DNA of 64,000 nucleotides from the NCBI RefSeq assembly GCF_004023625.1, contig NZ_ML137711.1:1-64000 (forward strand), written 5' to 3'. This DNA comes from Streptomyces cavernae (lineage in GTDB: Bacteria > Actinomycetota > Actinomycetes > Streptomycetales > Streptomycetaceae). The notes beneath the pieces were generated by a model. It was not told where the DNA came from. It saw only the letters and a list, made by a program, of their open reading frames with translations, and searched no databases. Shown one piece after another: positions 17,251 through 25,649 of the stretch (the stretch's first letter is position 1; each line of letters opens with the position of its first letter). A program made the translations under genes and the position numbers.

Positions 17251-18663
17251 TCAGGACCGCCAGCGCGACAGCGCGGCGCGCCGCGCCAATGCGTCGAAGG
17301 TCACCGCGGTGAGCAGCACCCCGCCGGTGATCATGAATTGGACCGGTGGTTCGACTCCCAGCAGCGCCATGCCCGACGCGATCGACTGGATGACGAGCAC
17401 CCCCAGCAGCGCGGACCAGGTCGAACCACGTCCGCCGAATACGCTGGTGCCACCGATGGCGGCAGCGGCGATGGCGCTGATCAGCAGCATGCCGGAGCCA
17501 GGGACCTGGCTCGCCGAGGTGAGCCGCGACGCGACGAAAAGGCCGCCGACCGCGGCCAGGGTCCCGGACACCATGAACAGCGCGATGCGCACGCGCGTCA
17601 CATCGATGCCGGCGCGCCGGGCCGCCTCCACACCGGTGCCCAGCGCGAGGACCTGCCGGCCGTAGCGAGTGCGGCGCAGGAAGAGGTCCGAGGCGACGAT
17701 GACCACGAGGAAGACCACGAGCGCCAGCGGCAGGCCCTCGAACTGGTTCAGGACGTGGACGGCGGTGAACGCGACCACCGCGAGGAGCGCCGTACGGGCC
17801 CAGATCTCGCCCATCGGCCGGTACGGCATCCCGGCGGCGCTGCGGCGCCTGCGGTCTTGGTAGGAGACGAGGAGGTAGGCGGCCGTGCCGAGCGCCGCCA
17901 GGCCGTAGGTGGCGACGGCGGCGCTGAAGTAGCGGCTGGTCAGCTCGGCGACCAGCCCCTCCTCGCTGAAGTTGATGGTGCCCTCCGGCGCCAGCAGGTA
18001 GAGCATCAGGCCGTTCCAGGCCAGCAGGCCCGCGAGGGTGACGACGAAGGCGGGTACGCCGATCTTGGCGAAGAAGAACCCGTGGAGGGCCCCGGCGGCC
18101 GCACCGCAGATCACGGCGATGACCACGGCGAGCCATTCCGGCATCCCGAGGTTTACGTTCAGGGCCGCGAACAGGGCGCCCGCCAGGCCGGCGAGCGAGC
18201 CGACGGACAGGTCGATCTCGCCGATCAACAGCACGAAGACGATGCCTACGGCGACCATGCCGACCCCGACGATCTCCACGCTGAGAACGGACAGATTGCG
18301 TGGCGAGAGGAAGTTGTCGTTGAGGCTCTGGAAGACGATCCAGGTCACGGCGAGAGCGAGCAGGATCGGGGCCGGGCCGAGTTCACCCTTGCGCAGTCTG
18401 CGCCGCACGGCGCCGCCGTACGCCCTGGAACGTCCGCCGTACCACTGGCTGAGACGTCCCTCGGACCACCGGCCGAGACGTCCCTCGGACCACCGGCGTT
18501 CGTCGCGGCGCCGGCCACCGACGGGAGCGGTGTCGGCGGCGGTCCCGGTATCGGTGGCGGTCCCGGTATCGGCGGCGGTCCCGGTATCGGTGGCGGTCCC
18601 GGTATCGGCGGCGGTCCCGGTATCGGCGGCGCGCGCCCGGGTCCGCCTTCTCCTCACGGCCAT
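17251..18663 (-). CDS. Sugar ABC transporter permease (xylose/ribose type)
   Basis: The 470-residue protein has a cytoplasmic N-terminal extension of about 95 residues, including DTGTAA repeats and charged runs. About ten membrane spans follow. The conserved loops VFVLLIGEIDLSVGSLAGLAGA and GTGVEAARRAGIDVTRVRIALF mark the BPD_transp_2 family of sugar permeases. GGAGGAGG before the ATG at 18663 sets the start. The solute-binding protein gene lies 149 bases upstream. The usual ATPase gene (xylG/rbsA type) is not between them nor nearby. Confidence 0.9.
   Translation of the reverse strand: MAVRRRRTRARAADTGTAADTGTATDTGTAADTGTATDTGTAADTAPVGGRRRDERRWSEGRLGRWSEGRLSQWYGGRSRAYGGAVRRRLRKGELGPAPILLALAVTWIVFQSLNDNFLSPRNLSVLSVEIVGVGMVAVGIVFVLLIGEIDLSVGSLAGLAGALFAALNVNLGMPEWLAVVIAVICGAAAGALHGFFFAKIGVPAFVVTLAGLLAWNGLMLYLLAPEGTINFSEEGLVAELTSRYFSAAVATYGLAALGTAAYLLVSYQDRRRRSAAGMPYRPMGEIWARTALLAVVAFTAVHVLNQFEGLPLALVVFLVVIVASDLFLRRTRYGRQVLALGTGVEAARRAGIDVTRVRIALFMVSGTLAAVGGLFVASRLTSASQVPGSGMLLISAIAAAAIGGTSVFGGRGSTWSALLGVLVIQSIASGMALLGVEPPVQFMITGGVLLTAVTFDALARRAALSRWRS
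18535..18640. repeat. 18-bp coding repeat in the permease N-terminus
   Basis: About six copies of an 18-bp unit (GTATCGGCGGCGGTCCCG, alternating with a GGTGGC form) encode alternating ADTGTA and TDTGTA steps on the minus strand. The period keeps the frame, so copy number could vary without breaking the gene. Confidence 0.9.
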
Positions 18664-18812
18664 GCCTCCTCCGGGTGGGTCGGGCGGTTCGGACGGATCT
18701 GGGCGTCCCGGGGACGGCGGTCCGGCGCCGGCCTCGGCCCGATGCGAGGGAGACCGGGGGCGGCGCCATGCTCTCCACGGGGCCGCCCACTCCTTCCGCC
18801 TGCGAGGAAAGC

Positions 18813-19922
18813 TCATGGGGTGAGTCCGGCCTCGTCGCAGGCGGACCGGAGCCTCGGAGTACAGATCTGATCGATTGTGTACATACCGTCCTTGACGAGA
18901 GTGTCCTTGATGTTGCCGGCGGTCACCGAGACCGACGGGAGCAGGACCGCCGGGATGTCCTTCGTGGTGGCGCTGTCGACGGTGCCGGTGGCGATCGACT
19001 CGACCGAGTTGCCGCGCCCGAGGGCGACGGCCATCTCGACGGCGGCGTCGGCCGCGGGCTTGAACGGCTTGTAGACGGTCATGTACTGGTCGCCCCTGAC
19101 GATGCGGCGGACGGCCGCCAGGTCGGCGTCCTGGCCGGTGATCGGGGGCAGCGGCCTGACCTCGGCGGCGTTGAGGGCGGAGACCGCGGCGCCGGCGAGA
19201 CTGTCGTTGGCGGCCAGCACGCCGTCGATGTTGCCCCCGCCAAGGGCGGCGATGGCGCCGGTCATGTTGACGTAGGCGTTCTCCGGCCGCCATCCGACGG
19301 TGTCGTACGACTTGCCGATCTTCACCTTGTCCTTGAGGACGGAGAGCGATCCACGCTTGAACCAGCCGGCATTGGGATCGATCGTGGCGCCGTTCATCAT
19401 GACGATCTGGCCGCCGTCGGCCTTCGCTCCCATGGCCTTCAGAAGCGCCTCGCCCTGAAGCCTTCCGACGACCGCACCGTCGAAGGTGACGTAGCCGGAG
19501 ATCGGGCCTTCCGCGAGCCGGTCGTAGGCGACGACCGGGATACCGGCCCGGTCCGCGGCCTCGACCGACGAGCGCAGCCCCTTGGGGTCGACGGCGGCGA
19601 CGATCAGGACGTCCACACCTCTGGTGATCATGGAATCGAGCTGCTGCCGCTGGACCGCCGACTCAGGCGTGGCGGCGACGGTCGCGGTCGGGCAGTCCGG
19701 GCACAGCTCCTCCAGCCTCTTCTCGATCAGGGGCCTGTCGAACTGTCCGAAGCGAGAGGCCCCACCGCCCGGAAGCAGCAAGCCGACGGTGAGGCTGTCC
19801 CCGCCGTCCTCACCCCCGCCGCACGCCCCCGTCAGTGCCAGGCCGGCGGCAACCGTGACGGCTACAGACACGCGGCCGAGGGCTCTACACCGCACGGCCG
19901 GAAGGCTGGCACCGAGACCCAT
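18813..19922 (-). CDS. Sugar ABC transporter solute-binding lipoprotein (XylF-like)
   Basis: The 369-residue protein has a lipoprotein signal (VAVTVAAGLALTGACGGG) with the modified Cys in TGAC. The mature part is a periplasmic-binding fold of the ribose/xylose class (LTVGLLLPGGGASRFGQFD, GVDVLIVAAVDPKGL, GIPVVAYDRLAEG, GVLAANDSLAGAAVSAL, ITGQDADLAAVRRIVRGDQYMTVYKP). The pattern fits XylF-type xylose binders. The ATG at 19922 has GGAACC and GGAG upstream. The permease follows it directly. Confidence 0.92.
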   Translation of the reverse strand: MGLGASLPAVRCRALGRVSVAVTVAAGLALTGACGGGEDGGDSLTVGLLLPGGGASRFGQFDRPLIEKRLEELCPDCPTATVAATPESAVQRQQLDSMITRGVDVLIVAAVDPKGLRSSVEAADRAGIPVVAYDRLAEGPISGYVTFDGAVVGRLQGEALLKAMGAKADGGQIVMMNGATIDPNAGWFKRGSLSVLKDKVKIGKSYDTVGWRPENAYVNMTGAIAALGGGNIDGVLAANDSLAGAAVSALNAAEVRPLPPITGQDADLAAVRRIVRGDQYMTVYKPFKPAADAAVEMAVALGRGNSVESIATGTVDSATTKDIPAVLLPSVSVTAGNIKDTLVKDGMYTIDQICTPRLRSACDEAGLTP

Positions 19923-20348
19923 CTCCGGTTCCTTAAAAATCTGTCCGATTTTGCCCCGCAATGAACGCTTACGCCAAGCGTAGCCAAGCCCCCGCGGTCC
20001 CGTTCAGGCCTACCCACCGCGCACATCAAGCCGAGGGCCGGCACCACGCACCAAACGGCGGAGGTCGGTCCTCGCCGATCTTCGAGTACGCCGAGTGCTC
20101 CCATCGGCAGCGTTCCAGCCGAACGAGCGCGCTTGTCGAGGTGATCGCGATACCCAGGAACCGATCGACAGGTCAGCATGGCTCGCGCACAAGTACCCGA
20201 ACACGTGCGCCCGGCGCTGCCCGGTCCGGCGCACGACACCAAGCCCCCATCACCCAGGGCATGACTGCCCGGGGGCGCTGGTGGAGAAGAGGTTGACGAA
20301 GGCGCAGTGGGTAAGTCGCCGTTGGCGGTCGGCGATAGCTTGACGACC
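19923..20348. other. Intergenic space upstream of the transporter and left of the integration scar
   Basis: About 425 bases hold the promoter region of the leftward transporter genes and then sequence with no recognisable gene. Repressor-type palindromes were not evident. Confidence 0.5.
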
Positions 20349-20495
20349 ATGGTCACTCAGATCATCACCCTGATCGGAGTCCTCATCGGTGCCCTTGCTT
20401 CGTTCCTGGCGACGGCCATGGCTGAACGCGCCAAGTTCAGACGGGAGATGGCTACGCGATGGGATGAGCGCAAGCTGGACGCATACATTCAGTAG
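20349..20495 (+). pseudogene. Truncated small membrane protein gene
   Basis: The reading gives VTQIITLIGVLIGALASFL, a membrane span, then a basic helix ending KLDAYIQ before a stop at 20495. The form is that of the first 50 residues of a longer Streptomyces membrane protein that continues as a cytoplasmic helical domain. Sequence after the stop does not resume it. It is probably a relic cut by the integration event next to it. Confidence 0.5.
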
Positions 20496-20650
20496 CAGAA
20501 GATGCGGGCACGCCGTGGTCGGCGGCCCTGACGCGGCCTTGCCGGTGCCGCCCAGAGCTGCCGGGTACCGCTGCCGTCCATCGTCGTGGCCGTCAGGGTT
20601 GCCGTCACTGCCACATCGGGCGCTGACCTCGCCTGCGACAATGCGCCCAT

Positions 20651-21029
20651 GAAGGCGCTCGGTCCGGCGCGGTGGAGGATCAGGGCTGGGATCGGCTCGC
20701 TGCTGGCGACAAGTGGGAGGAAGACGGCCTCGTCTTCTCCTCGGCCGTCGGCAGGCCGCTCGACGCGACCAACGTCCGGCGAGCATTCCGCCAGGCGCTT
20801 CAAGGACTCCGAAGGGATTAACACCGACGAGTGGACGCCAAGGGAGCTGCGGCACAGCTTTGTGTCGTTGCTTTCCGACGGTGGTGTATCGCTGGAGGAG
20901 ATCGCCCGGCTCGTCGGCCACTCCGGCGCGGCCGTGACCGAGGAGGTCTACCGGAAGCAGATCCGGCCCGTGATCCAGACCGGCGCAGTGGTCATGGATG
21001 GCATCTTCGCTCGGGACCTGGAGCGGTAG
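20651..21029 (+). pseudogene. Tyrosine integrase, C-terminal remnant with frameshift
   Basis: One frame gives GWDRLAAGDKWEEDGLVFSS and PLDATNVRRAFRQAL up to about 20805. A second frame then gives DEWTPRELRHSFVSLL, EEIARLVGHSG, TEEVYRKQIRPVIQ and stops at 21029. Together these are the C-terminal catalytic half of a phage/ICE-type tyrosine recombinase: the HxxR pair is in RELRHSF and the active Tyr in EEVYRKQ. The N-terminal half is missing. It lies 77 bases from the tRNA-Pro fragment, the normal place for an integrase beside its own att site. It cannot be active. Confidence 0.85.
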
Positions 21030-21056
21030 TCACGCAGATAGACGCGCAGACGAAAC

Positions 21057-21094
21057 AGGTGAGGCACCTACCAGAACTGGTAGGTGCCTCACCT
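21057..21094. terminator. Perfect 17-bp stem hairpin between integrase remnant and tRNA fragment
   Basis: AGGTGAGGCACCTACCA and its exact complement flank a GAAC loop. It ends the integrase remnant on the plus strand and would also end a tRNA transcript coming from the right. No long T-run is present. Confidence 0.85.
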
Positions 21095-21106
21095 GCTGTC
21101 TCACTG

Positions 21107-21148
21107 TCGGGGTGGCGGGATTTGAACCCACGACCTCTTCGTCCCGAA
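21107..21148 (-). other. tRNA-Pro 3' fragment, probable attachment site
   Basis: Read on the minus strand, the segment runs from the anticodon loop (TTCGGGA, anticodon CGG) through the variable region and T-arm (GTGGGTTCAAATCCCGC) to the acceptor end CACCCCGA. Sequence beyond the anticodon loop (from about 21149) does not continue as the 5' half of the tRNA. This is the standard footprint of integration into the 3' half of a tRNA gene. No intact copy of this tRNA is seen elsewhere in the window. Confidence 0.88.
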
Positions 21149-21645
21149 TGAGGTTCGGTTGTGATCATCACCGGTTTGTATGCTGTTTTGACTGGTCAGA
21201 GCGTTGGGGTGCGGTGGTGTCGGGTGGCCTGGAAGGGGCTTGGGGAGCGGGTTGGCTCCCAGATGGCTCCCAGTGGGACGTTAGCCAGCGGCCGCTGAAT
21301 CCGCCCTTCGCGCCGTGTCCACGGAGGCTGACTGCGGCGAGCAGTTCGACACTCCGCTGAGCCGCGCGGAGTTGCCTAGCGCTCCGCGGCAGGCGCGGTC
21401 CACGCGACACCCGGCGCAAGCCCAATCTTGCCAGCCCCTGACCGGGGCTTGGCGCGATGCCCGTAACCCAACGCCACGACTGCTCACGTTCCGAGGCGTA
21501 GATGTCACAGTAAGTGATATTCCTGGCCAGTTGACCGCCGGACTGGTCCGCGTCGCCCTGGCCGAGTCGCGCCCTACCTGGGGATCGTCCGGTCTGATGC
21601 CATGGCTGGGAGACCGGGTCGGGACACCATCGGGTTGGGGGTGCT
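21149..21645. other. Intergenic region at the left edge of the defence island
   Basis: About 500 bases without a convincing gene lie between the att-like fragment and qatB. It has a direct repeat GGCTCCCAG at about 21252 and 21262. A promoter for qatB must lie here but I cannot place it. Confidence 0.5.
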
Positions 21646-22434
21646 GTGGGGACATCCACGCGATGGAAGGGGCCGAGCGGCGACCGGTGGAGCTCCGCTG
21701 CGAGGCGGCTGGCGCGTTGGCGAGAGGACTCGCGCAACGCGGATCAGCGGCTGGAGGAGATCGCCGGAGACCATCTGCGTGCCCTGCACGAGACGCTGCG
21801 TGCCGATCGATCGGCCTTCGGGTTGTACGACACGGCCTGTGCGGCCGGTGAACGGCTCGCCGGGGCCCTGGGCTCGCTGGCCGCCGAGGGCGCCGAGTCG
21901 TCGGACGCGCTCGTCGCACGTCTCGTCTCGGAGGTCGGCGGAGACGGCGGCACACTCGCCGACGCCGCGGTGCGCAGGGGGGTGGCCGCGGCGGTCCGCG
22001 ATGTCCGGGACAGGCATCCCGAGATGGACGACGCCATGAACGGGGGTGGCGCGGGCGGCGGCTTTGCCTGGGACATCCTGTGTGATCTCTACCAGGTGTT
22101 CTTTGCCGACATGGTGGGGGAGTTCCTCCGGTCCGTTGTCGCCGAGCACGTCAAGCTGGCCGTGCCGGTGCTCATCGCGAGCGATCCGGAAGGCAGGATC
22201 GCCGATTGGGTCGCGGAGAAGGTGGTGGACCTGGTGCCGAATCCTTGCGAGGAGTCCGCCGAAGCGACGGATCTCGCGCAGGCCGTGGACACCACGCAGT
22301 CGGTGGTGAGCGCTGCGCAGGAGCCGTCTGTCGCGCTGCCCAAGATCGCTGAGTCGCTGGTACCGCGAGCGGTCGGAAAGGTACTCGGCCTGATCACTGA
22401 GGAGACCACTGGGGAAGAGGGAGCTGCGGCATGA
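21646..22434 (+). CDS. qatB: QatB-like protein
   Basis: The 262-residue protein starts GTG and reads MGTSTRWKGPSGDRW, the conserved N-terminal signature of QatB-type proteins (MGTS..GP.G). The rest is mainly helical and of unknown fold, with DAMNGGGAGGGFAWDILCDLYQVFFADMVG in the middle. QatB belongs to the four-gene Qat anti-phage system (qatA ATPase, qatB, qatC, qatD TatD nuclease). The stop overlaps the next gene by 4 bases (ATGA), so the two are translationally coupled. No qatA is found upstream. Confidence 0.75.
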   Translation: MGTSTRWKGPSGDRWSSAARRLARWREDSRNADQRLEEIAGDHLRALHETLRADRSAFGLYDTACAAGERLAGALGSLAAEGAESSDALVARLVSEVGGDGGTLADAAVRRGVAAAVRDVRDRHPEMDDAMNGGGAGGGFAWDILCDLYQVFFADMVGEFLRSVVAEHVKLAVPVLIASDPEGRIADWVAEKVVDLVPNPCEESAEATDLAQAVDTTQSVVSAAQEPSVALPKIAESLVPRAVGKVLGLITEETTGEEGAAA

Positions 22435-23753
22435 CCGGTTCCGACCACTTCCTGTGGTGGCGCGGCCACCGCGGAGACCGGCCTCGTGATGACCGCTGGA
22501 CGGAGATCGGCGAGGAAGCCTTCCAAGAAAACGAGCGCCGCATCACCGGCCGGCACCATCTGCCCGGCCCTGTCCCCGACTGGGCCGAGGACCTATTCCG
22601 CGTCGCCAGGGCCGCGTTCATCGCCGACAAGTACGTACGCCGGACCGGCGTCCGGGACCGGTGGACCCGCCGCATCAGCCTTGCCGTGCCCGTCACGGAA
22701 CACGAGCGGTGGCAGAGCGCAGCCGTCCGTACCCACCTCACCGCACTCCTCCAGATCCTCACCGGGGACCTCTGGAATGTGGACTTTCGGCCTCTCACCG
22801 GTCACCAGGTCGAGGAGGCGATGATCTTCCCCGACGACCCGCGTGCCTCGGAAGTAGCGCTGTTCTCCGGCGGACTGGATTCCCTCAGCTGGGCCGCCAC
22901 CCGCTCGCGCGCCGACGACCCCGGACCGCTGCTGCTCGTGATGTTCCGCGAGATCGGCCTGCTGCGTCTCCAGCAGCGGGTATACAAGGCCGTCGAGCGA
23001 CTGGATGGATCACGGCCGGTGATGCTGCTACCGATGAGCCAAACTCCGGCGGGCGACGGCTCCGGGCTGCGGCTGGAAACCTCCTCCCGCACCCGCGGTC
23101 TGCTGTACGCGGCGGGCGCGATCCGCGCCGCTACCGCCCACGGAGTGACCACCGTCCACATCCCCGAAAACGGCCAGCTCGCTCTCAACCCGCCCCTGAC
23201 GCCTGCGCGTTCGGCGGCCTGCTCCACCCGTTCCGTGCACCCATGGACGCTGGGCCGCCTGAACGCCTTGCTAACCGCCGTGGGTGACGCCGGAACTGCG
23301 GTACGGGTGGTCAACCCCTTGGCAAGGCTGACGAAAGGCGAGGTGTGCAAGGCCGGACGCGATGCGGGGCTTACACCGTCCGACCTGGAATCCACCCTGA
23401 GCTGCGGCAAGCCGCCCGCCCGCCGCAGCGGCGGCCCTCGCATTGCCAACTGCGGCGTTTGCTTCCCGTGTCTGGTGCGCCGCTCCGGGCTACTCCACGC
23501 AAACGGCACCGACGGCACCCGGTACGAGGCATTGCCATGGGCAGACGACCTACCGCTCGACCGGGGCACCGACTGGCGTGCACTGCAGCGGTGGCTGCTC
23601 GGCCGGTACACCCTTACGGACGTCCTCACCGATACGCCGCTGCCGCCGGACACGGACCCGGCGGCGGCGTTCGATTTGATCAGGCGCGGGCGGGAGGAGC
23701 TGGCCCGGCTGCTTCAGATCGCGGATGCGGCCGAGGCGGCTGACGCGGCGTAG
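22431..23753 (+). CDS. qatC: QatC, QueC-like PP-loop enzyme
   Basis: The 440-residue protein has an N-terminal domain of about 135 residues and then a PP-loop ATP-pyrophosphatase core with VALFSGGLDSLSWAA. Later it has IPENGQLALNPPLTP, PLARLTKGEVCKAG and a Cys cluster (STLSCGKP, then NCGVCFPCLVRR) like the zinc site of QueC. QueC makes preQ0 (7-cyano-7-deazaguanine); QatC-type relatives work in defence, with an unknown, possibly nucleic-acid or protein-modifying role. The queD/queE/queF genes are absent nearby, which argues against plain queuosine synthesis. Confidence 0.85.
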   Translation: MTGSDHFLWWRGHRGDRPRDDRWTEIGEEAFQENERRITGRHHLPGPVPDWAEDLFRVARAAFIADKYVRRTGVRDRWTRRISLAVPVTEHERWQSAAVRTHLTALLQILTGDLWNVDFRPLTGHQVEEAMIFPDDPRASEVALFSGGLDSLSWAATRSRADDPGPLLLVMFREIGLLRLQQRVYKAVERLDGSRPVMLLPMSQTPAGDGSGLRLETSSRTRGLLYAAGAIRAATAHGVTTVHIPENGQLALNPPLTPARSAACSTRSVHPWTLGRLNALLTAVGDAGTAVRVVNPLARLTKGEVCKAGRDAGLTPSDLESTLSCGKPPARRSGGPRIANCGVCFPCLVRRSGLLHANGTDGTRYEALPWADDLPLDRGTDWRALQRWLLGRYTLTDVLTDTPLPPDTDPAAAFDLIRRGREELARLLQIADAAEAADAA

Positions 23754-23907
23754 GCGAGATCCAGCTCGCACCAGTCCGTCTTGGTGGTCATGGACGGCAT
23801 TCAGCCGGACTCGTGCCGAGCTGTCAGTGTCGTCTGGTTAGCTTGGCCAAGTGATGACGCTCGACGCCGCCGCTCCTTCCAGACCTCTCCCAGGCAACCG
23901 ATCGTCC

Positions 23908-24972
23908 TTGTGCAGCGTGCTGTTGTGGATGGCCAGCGACACCTTCCGTTGGCTGGAGAGCGGATATAGAAACCCTCCCGCCGCCAACGAGGAGAGTTTC
24001 ACCGACATGAATGTGCGCCATTTCCGTGACTTCCTCGACCGTCGTGTCAAGGTGATCCAGTTCGACAAGTCCACGGAGCGCGTGAACGGCGCCGACTGGG
24101 AGATGTGGATCCACAACCGCTCCCATGGCATTGGGCTGCGGATTCAGGCGAAGAAGGCAGACAGGGGCGGCCGTTACCTCTTCGACCACGAAGTGAGGAG
24201 GCAGCGGGCCTACCAGTGTGACCAGTTGATCCAGCACGCTGCTGCCGTGGCGTGCGTGCCGGTCTACTTGCTCTACAACCACTGGGCCTGGCAGGGCGGC
24301 GCGCAAGAAAAGGCTGCGGATGCGGGGCTTCTCTGCGGCCATAAAGCCAAGGACGGCTCGCACCACGGCTGCACCCTCGTGTCCGCGCACGACGTACAGG
24401 CTGAGCTGTACAGAAGGCAGAAGAACCGGAACATACGCCATAAACGGCTGTGGGAGAGTTCCCTGCCTTGGAATCGTGTCCTGTGTGACGAAAGGCTGCC
24501 ACGGGCACAGCGACGTGGCGACGCAGCGCTTCGGGGCATCTTCGCGGCCGTGCAGCATCTGGATGCTTCTGGGCGAGAGGCGGTGGCTGACACACTTCCC
24601 GGCGAACAGCGCACGCACGCTACTGGCCGGGCAAGTTCCTCGGCCCGCGACGCGGCCACGCCTCAGAGCACTACTTACGCTCGGTCCAGCGGTGGGCGCT
24701 CCGCTCCCTCTCGGCGGGTGACGCCCAGCCACATGAGATGGGGTGAAGACGCCTTCGCTCAGGTGCCGTACGAGGATACGTCCGAGGCTGCTGACGCCGT
24801 CCTGGAGGACGGCCCGCAGGTGCTTCCTGAGCATGTGCAGGCGCTGTTGGACGCTCATGAGCTTGAGCCTCCTCCGCCTCCGGTTCCTACCCGCTGCACG
24901 TTGTTGTACGACGTTAGCGACGATGGCGGCAACGAACTGTCTGCGGATTCTTTCGGATGCGTCACTCTGTAG
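23908..24972 (+). CDS. DUF6615-like candidate nuclease of the qat locus
   Basis: The product of about 354 residues has the features of DUF6615: ASDTFRWLESGYR, EESFTDMNVRHFRD, then GADWEMWIHN and GIGLRIQAKKAD, and later CDQLIQHAAAVACVPVYLLYN. The GADWE and QAKK pair, about 16 residues apart, resembles the D/E-(Q/E)xK core of PD-(D/E)xK nucleases. The C-terminal third is low in complexity. The start is uncertain: TTG at 23908, ATG at 23929, or an ATG at 23851. It follows qatC by about 150 bases in the same direction. A nuclease effector role is inferred. Confidence 0.65.
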   Translation: MCSVLLWMASDTFRWLESGYRNPPAANEESFTDMNVRHFRDFLDRRVKVIQFDKSTERVNGADWEMWIHNRSHGIGLRIQAKKADRGGRYLFDHEVRRQRAYQCDQLIQHAAAVACVPVYLLYNHWAWQGGAQEKAADAGLLCGHKAKDGSHHGCTLVSAHDVQAELYRRQKNRNIRHKRLWESSLPWNRVLCDERLPRAQRRGDAALRGIFAAVQHLDASGREAVADTLPGEQRTHATGRASSSARDAATPQSTTYARSSGGRSAPSRRVTPSHMRWGEDAFAQVPYEDTSEAADAVLEDGPQVLPEHVQALLDAHELEPPPPPVPTRCTLLYDVSDDGGNELSADSFGCVTL

Positions 24973-25445
24973 CGGTTCCTCAGGCCACAGCCGGTGCACA
25001 GGCGGACGCCAGTACATGTTGCTTGTCCGACAAGCATCCAAGATCAACGGCCGCCTAAGCGGAAGGGTAGCTCCAATTTACGCAGCCGGACGGGGCGCTC
25101 GTTGCCGCCGACAAGTTGAGGGAAGTTCCGTTTAGGCTCCCTCCTTGCAACCTGGCGCGCCGGAATCAAGACGTTTCCTGAAGTCTGCCGAGTGATCGTT
25201 CCCGGACCGTCCCTGGGCTGTCCGAGGCCCCCGAGGCAGACCAACAGCGACCTACAGTGACAGACGAGCCACAGCCTCCAGCGGAGAAACCCCAGGTCAT
25301 AGCCCCGCGGTCACACGGGGCAGCAGATCACTCGCGCTGCGCCTTCAGCGCCCGCACGCCCACTCCTGCGTCGGCGAGGAGAGGATACGATGTACCGCGG
25401 TCATCGGCGTGATCGCACCGGGGAGGGTGGCGAAGATGGCGAGGA
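24973..25445. other. Intergenic region before the BREX locus
   Basis: About 470 bases hold no gene I can support. A 17-base palindrome sits near its left side. The BREX promoter is expected in the right half. Confidence 0.5.
25020..25036. promoter_or_regulatory. Palindrome TGCTTGTCCGACAAGCA, possible operator
   Basis: Perfect 8-base arms surround a single C. It lies 48 bases after the DUF6615 stop. It may be a weak hairpin terminator or a binding site for a dimeric regulator. No regulator gene is adjacent apart from the relic at 25446. Confidence 0.4.
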
Positions 25446-25649
25446 GTGATGGAAAAGGGTCGGTGGGCGACCGTCACCGAGTCTGAGTTCCGACACGAGA
25501 AGCGGGGACTGGAGTCAACCCGCAAGCAGCTCCTTGCCCTACCCGCGCACCGGGTGAGCCGGTTGTGGAACTTCAAGCTCTCACAGGTCGACGCTTGGAT
25601 TGAGGCGGGCGGAGCAGCGGCGTTGAACAGCGAGAAGGTCGAGCCATGA
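25446..25649 (+). pseudogene. Chimeric relic: PglW-like start joined to excisionase-type HTH end
   Basis: The 67-residue frame has two recognisable halves. Residues 5-25 (GRWATVTESEFRHEKRGLES) look like the first residues of NERD/kinase proteins of the PglW type found in BREX loci. Residues from about 31 (LPAHRVSRLWNFKLSQVDAWI) are the end of a MerR/excisionase-like helix-turn-helix domain, where the C-terminal strand reads HRVGRLWKFK. The recognition helix itself is absent. The simplest reading is a fusion left by a deletion between two genes. It ends 4 bases into brxE (ATGA), so it may still be translated and help couple the operon. Confidence 0.55.

Noticed and set aside
21107..21148. Complete tRNA-Pro gene
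   Set aside because: Only the 3' half from the anticodon loop is present; the 5' acceptor and D arms do not follow.
22431..23753. Queuosine/archaeosine biosynthesis gene queC
   Set aside because: The protein is about twice the usual QueC length, is coupled to qatB, and no other pathway genes are nearby.
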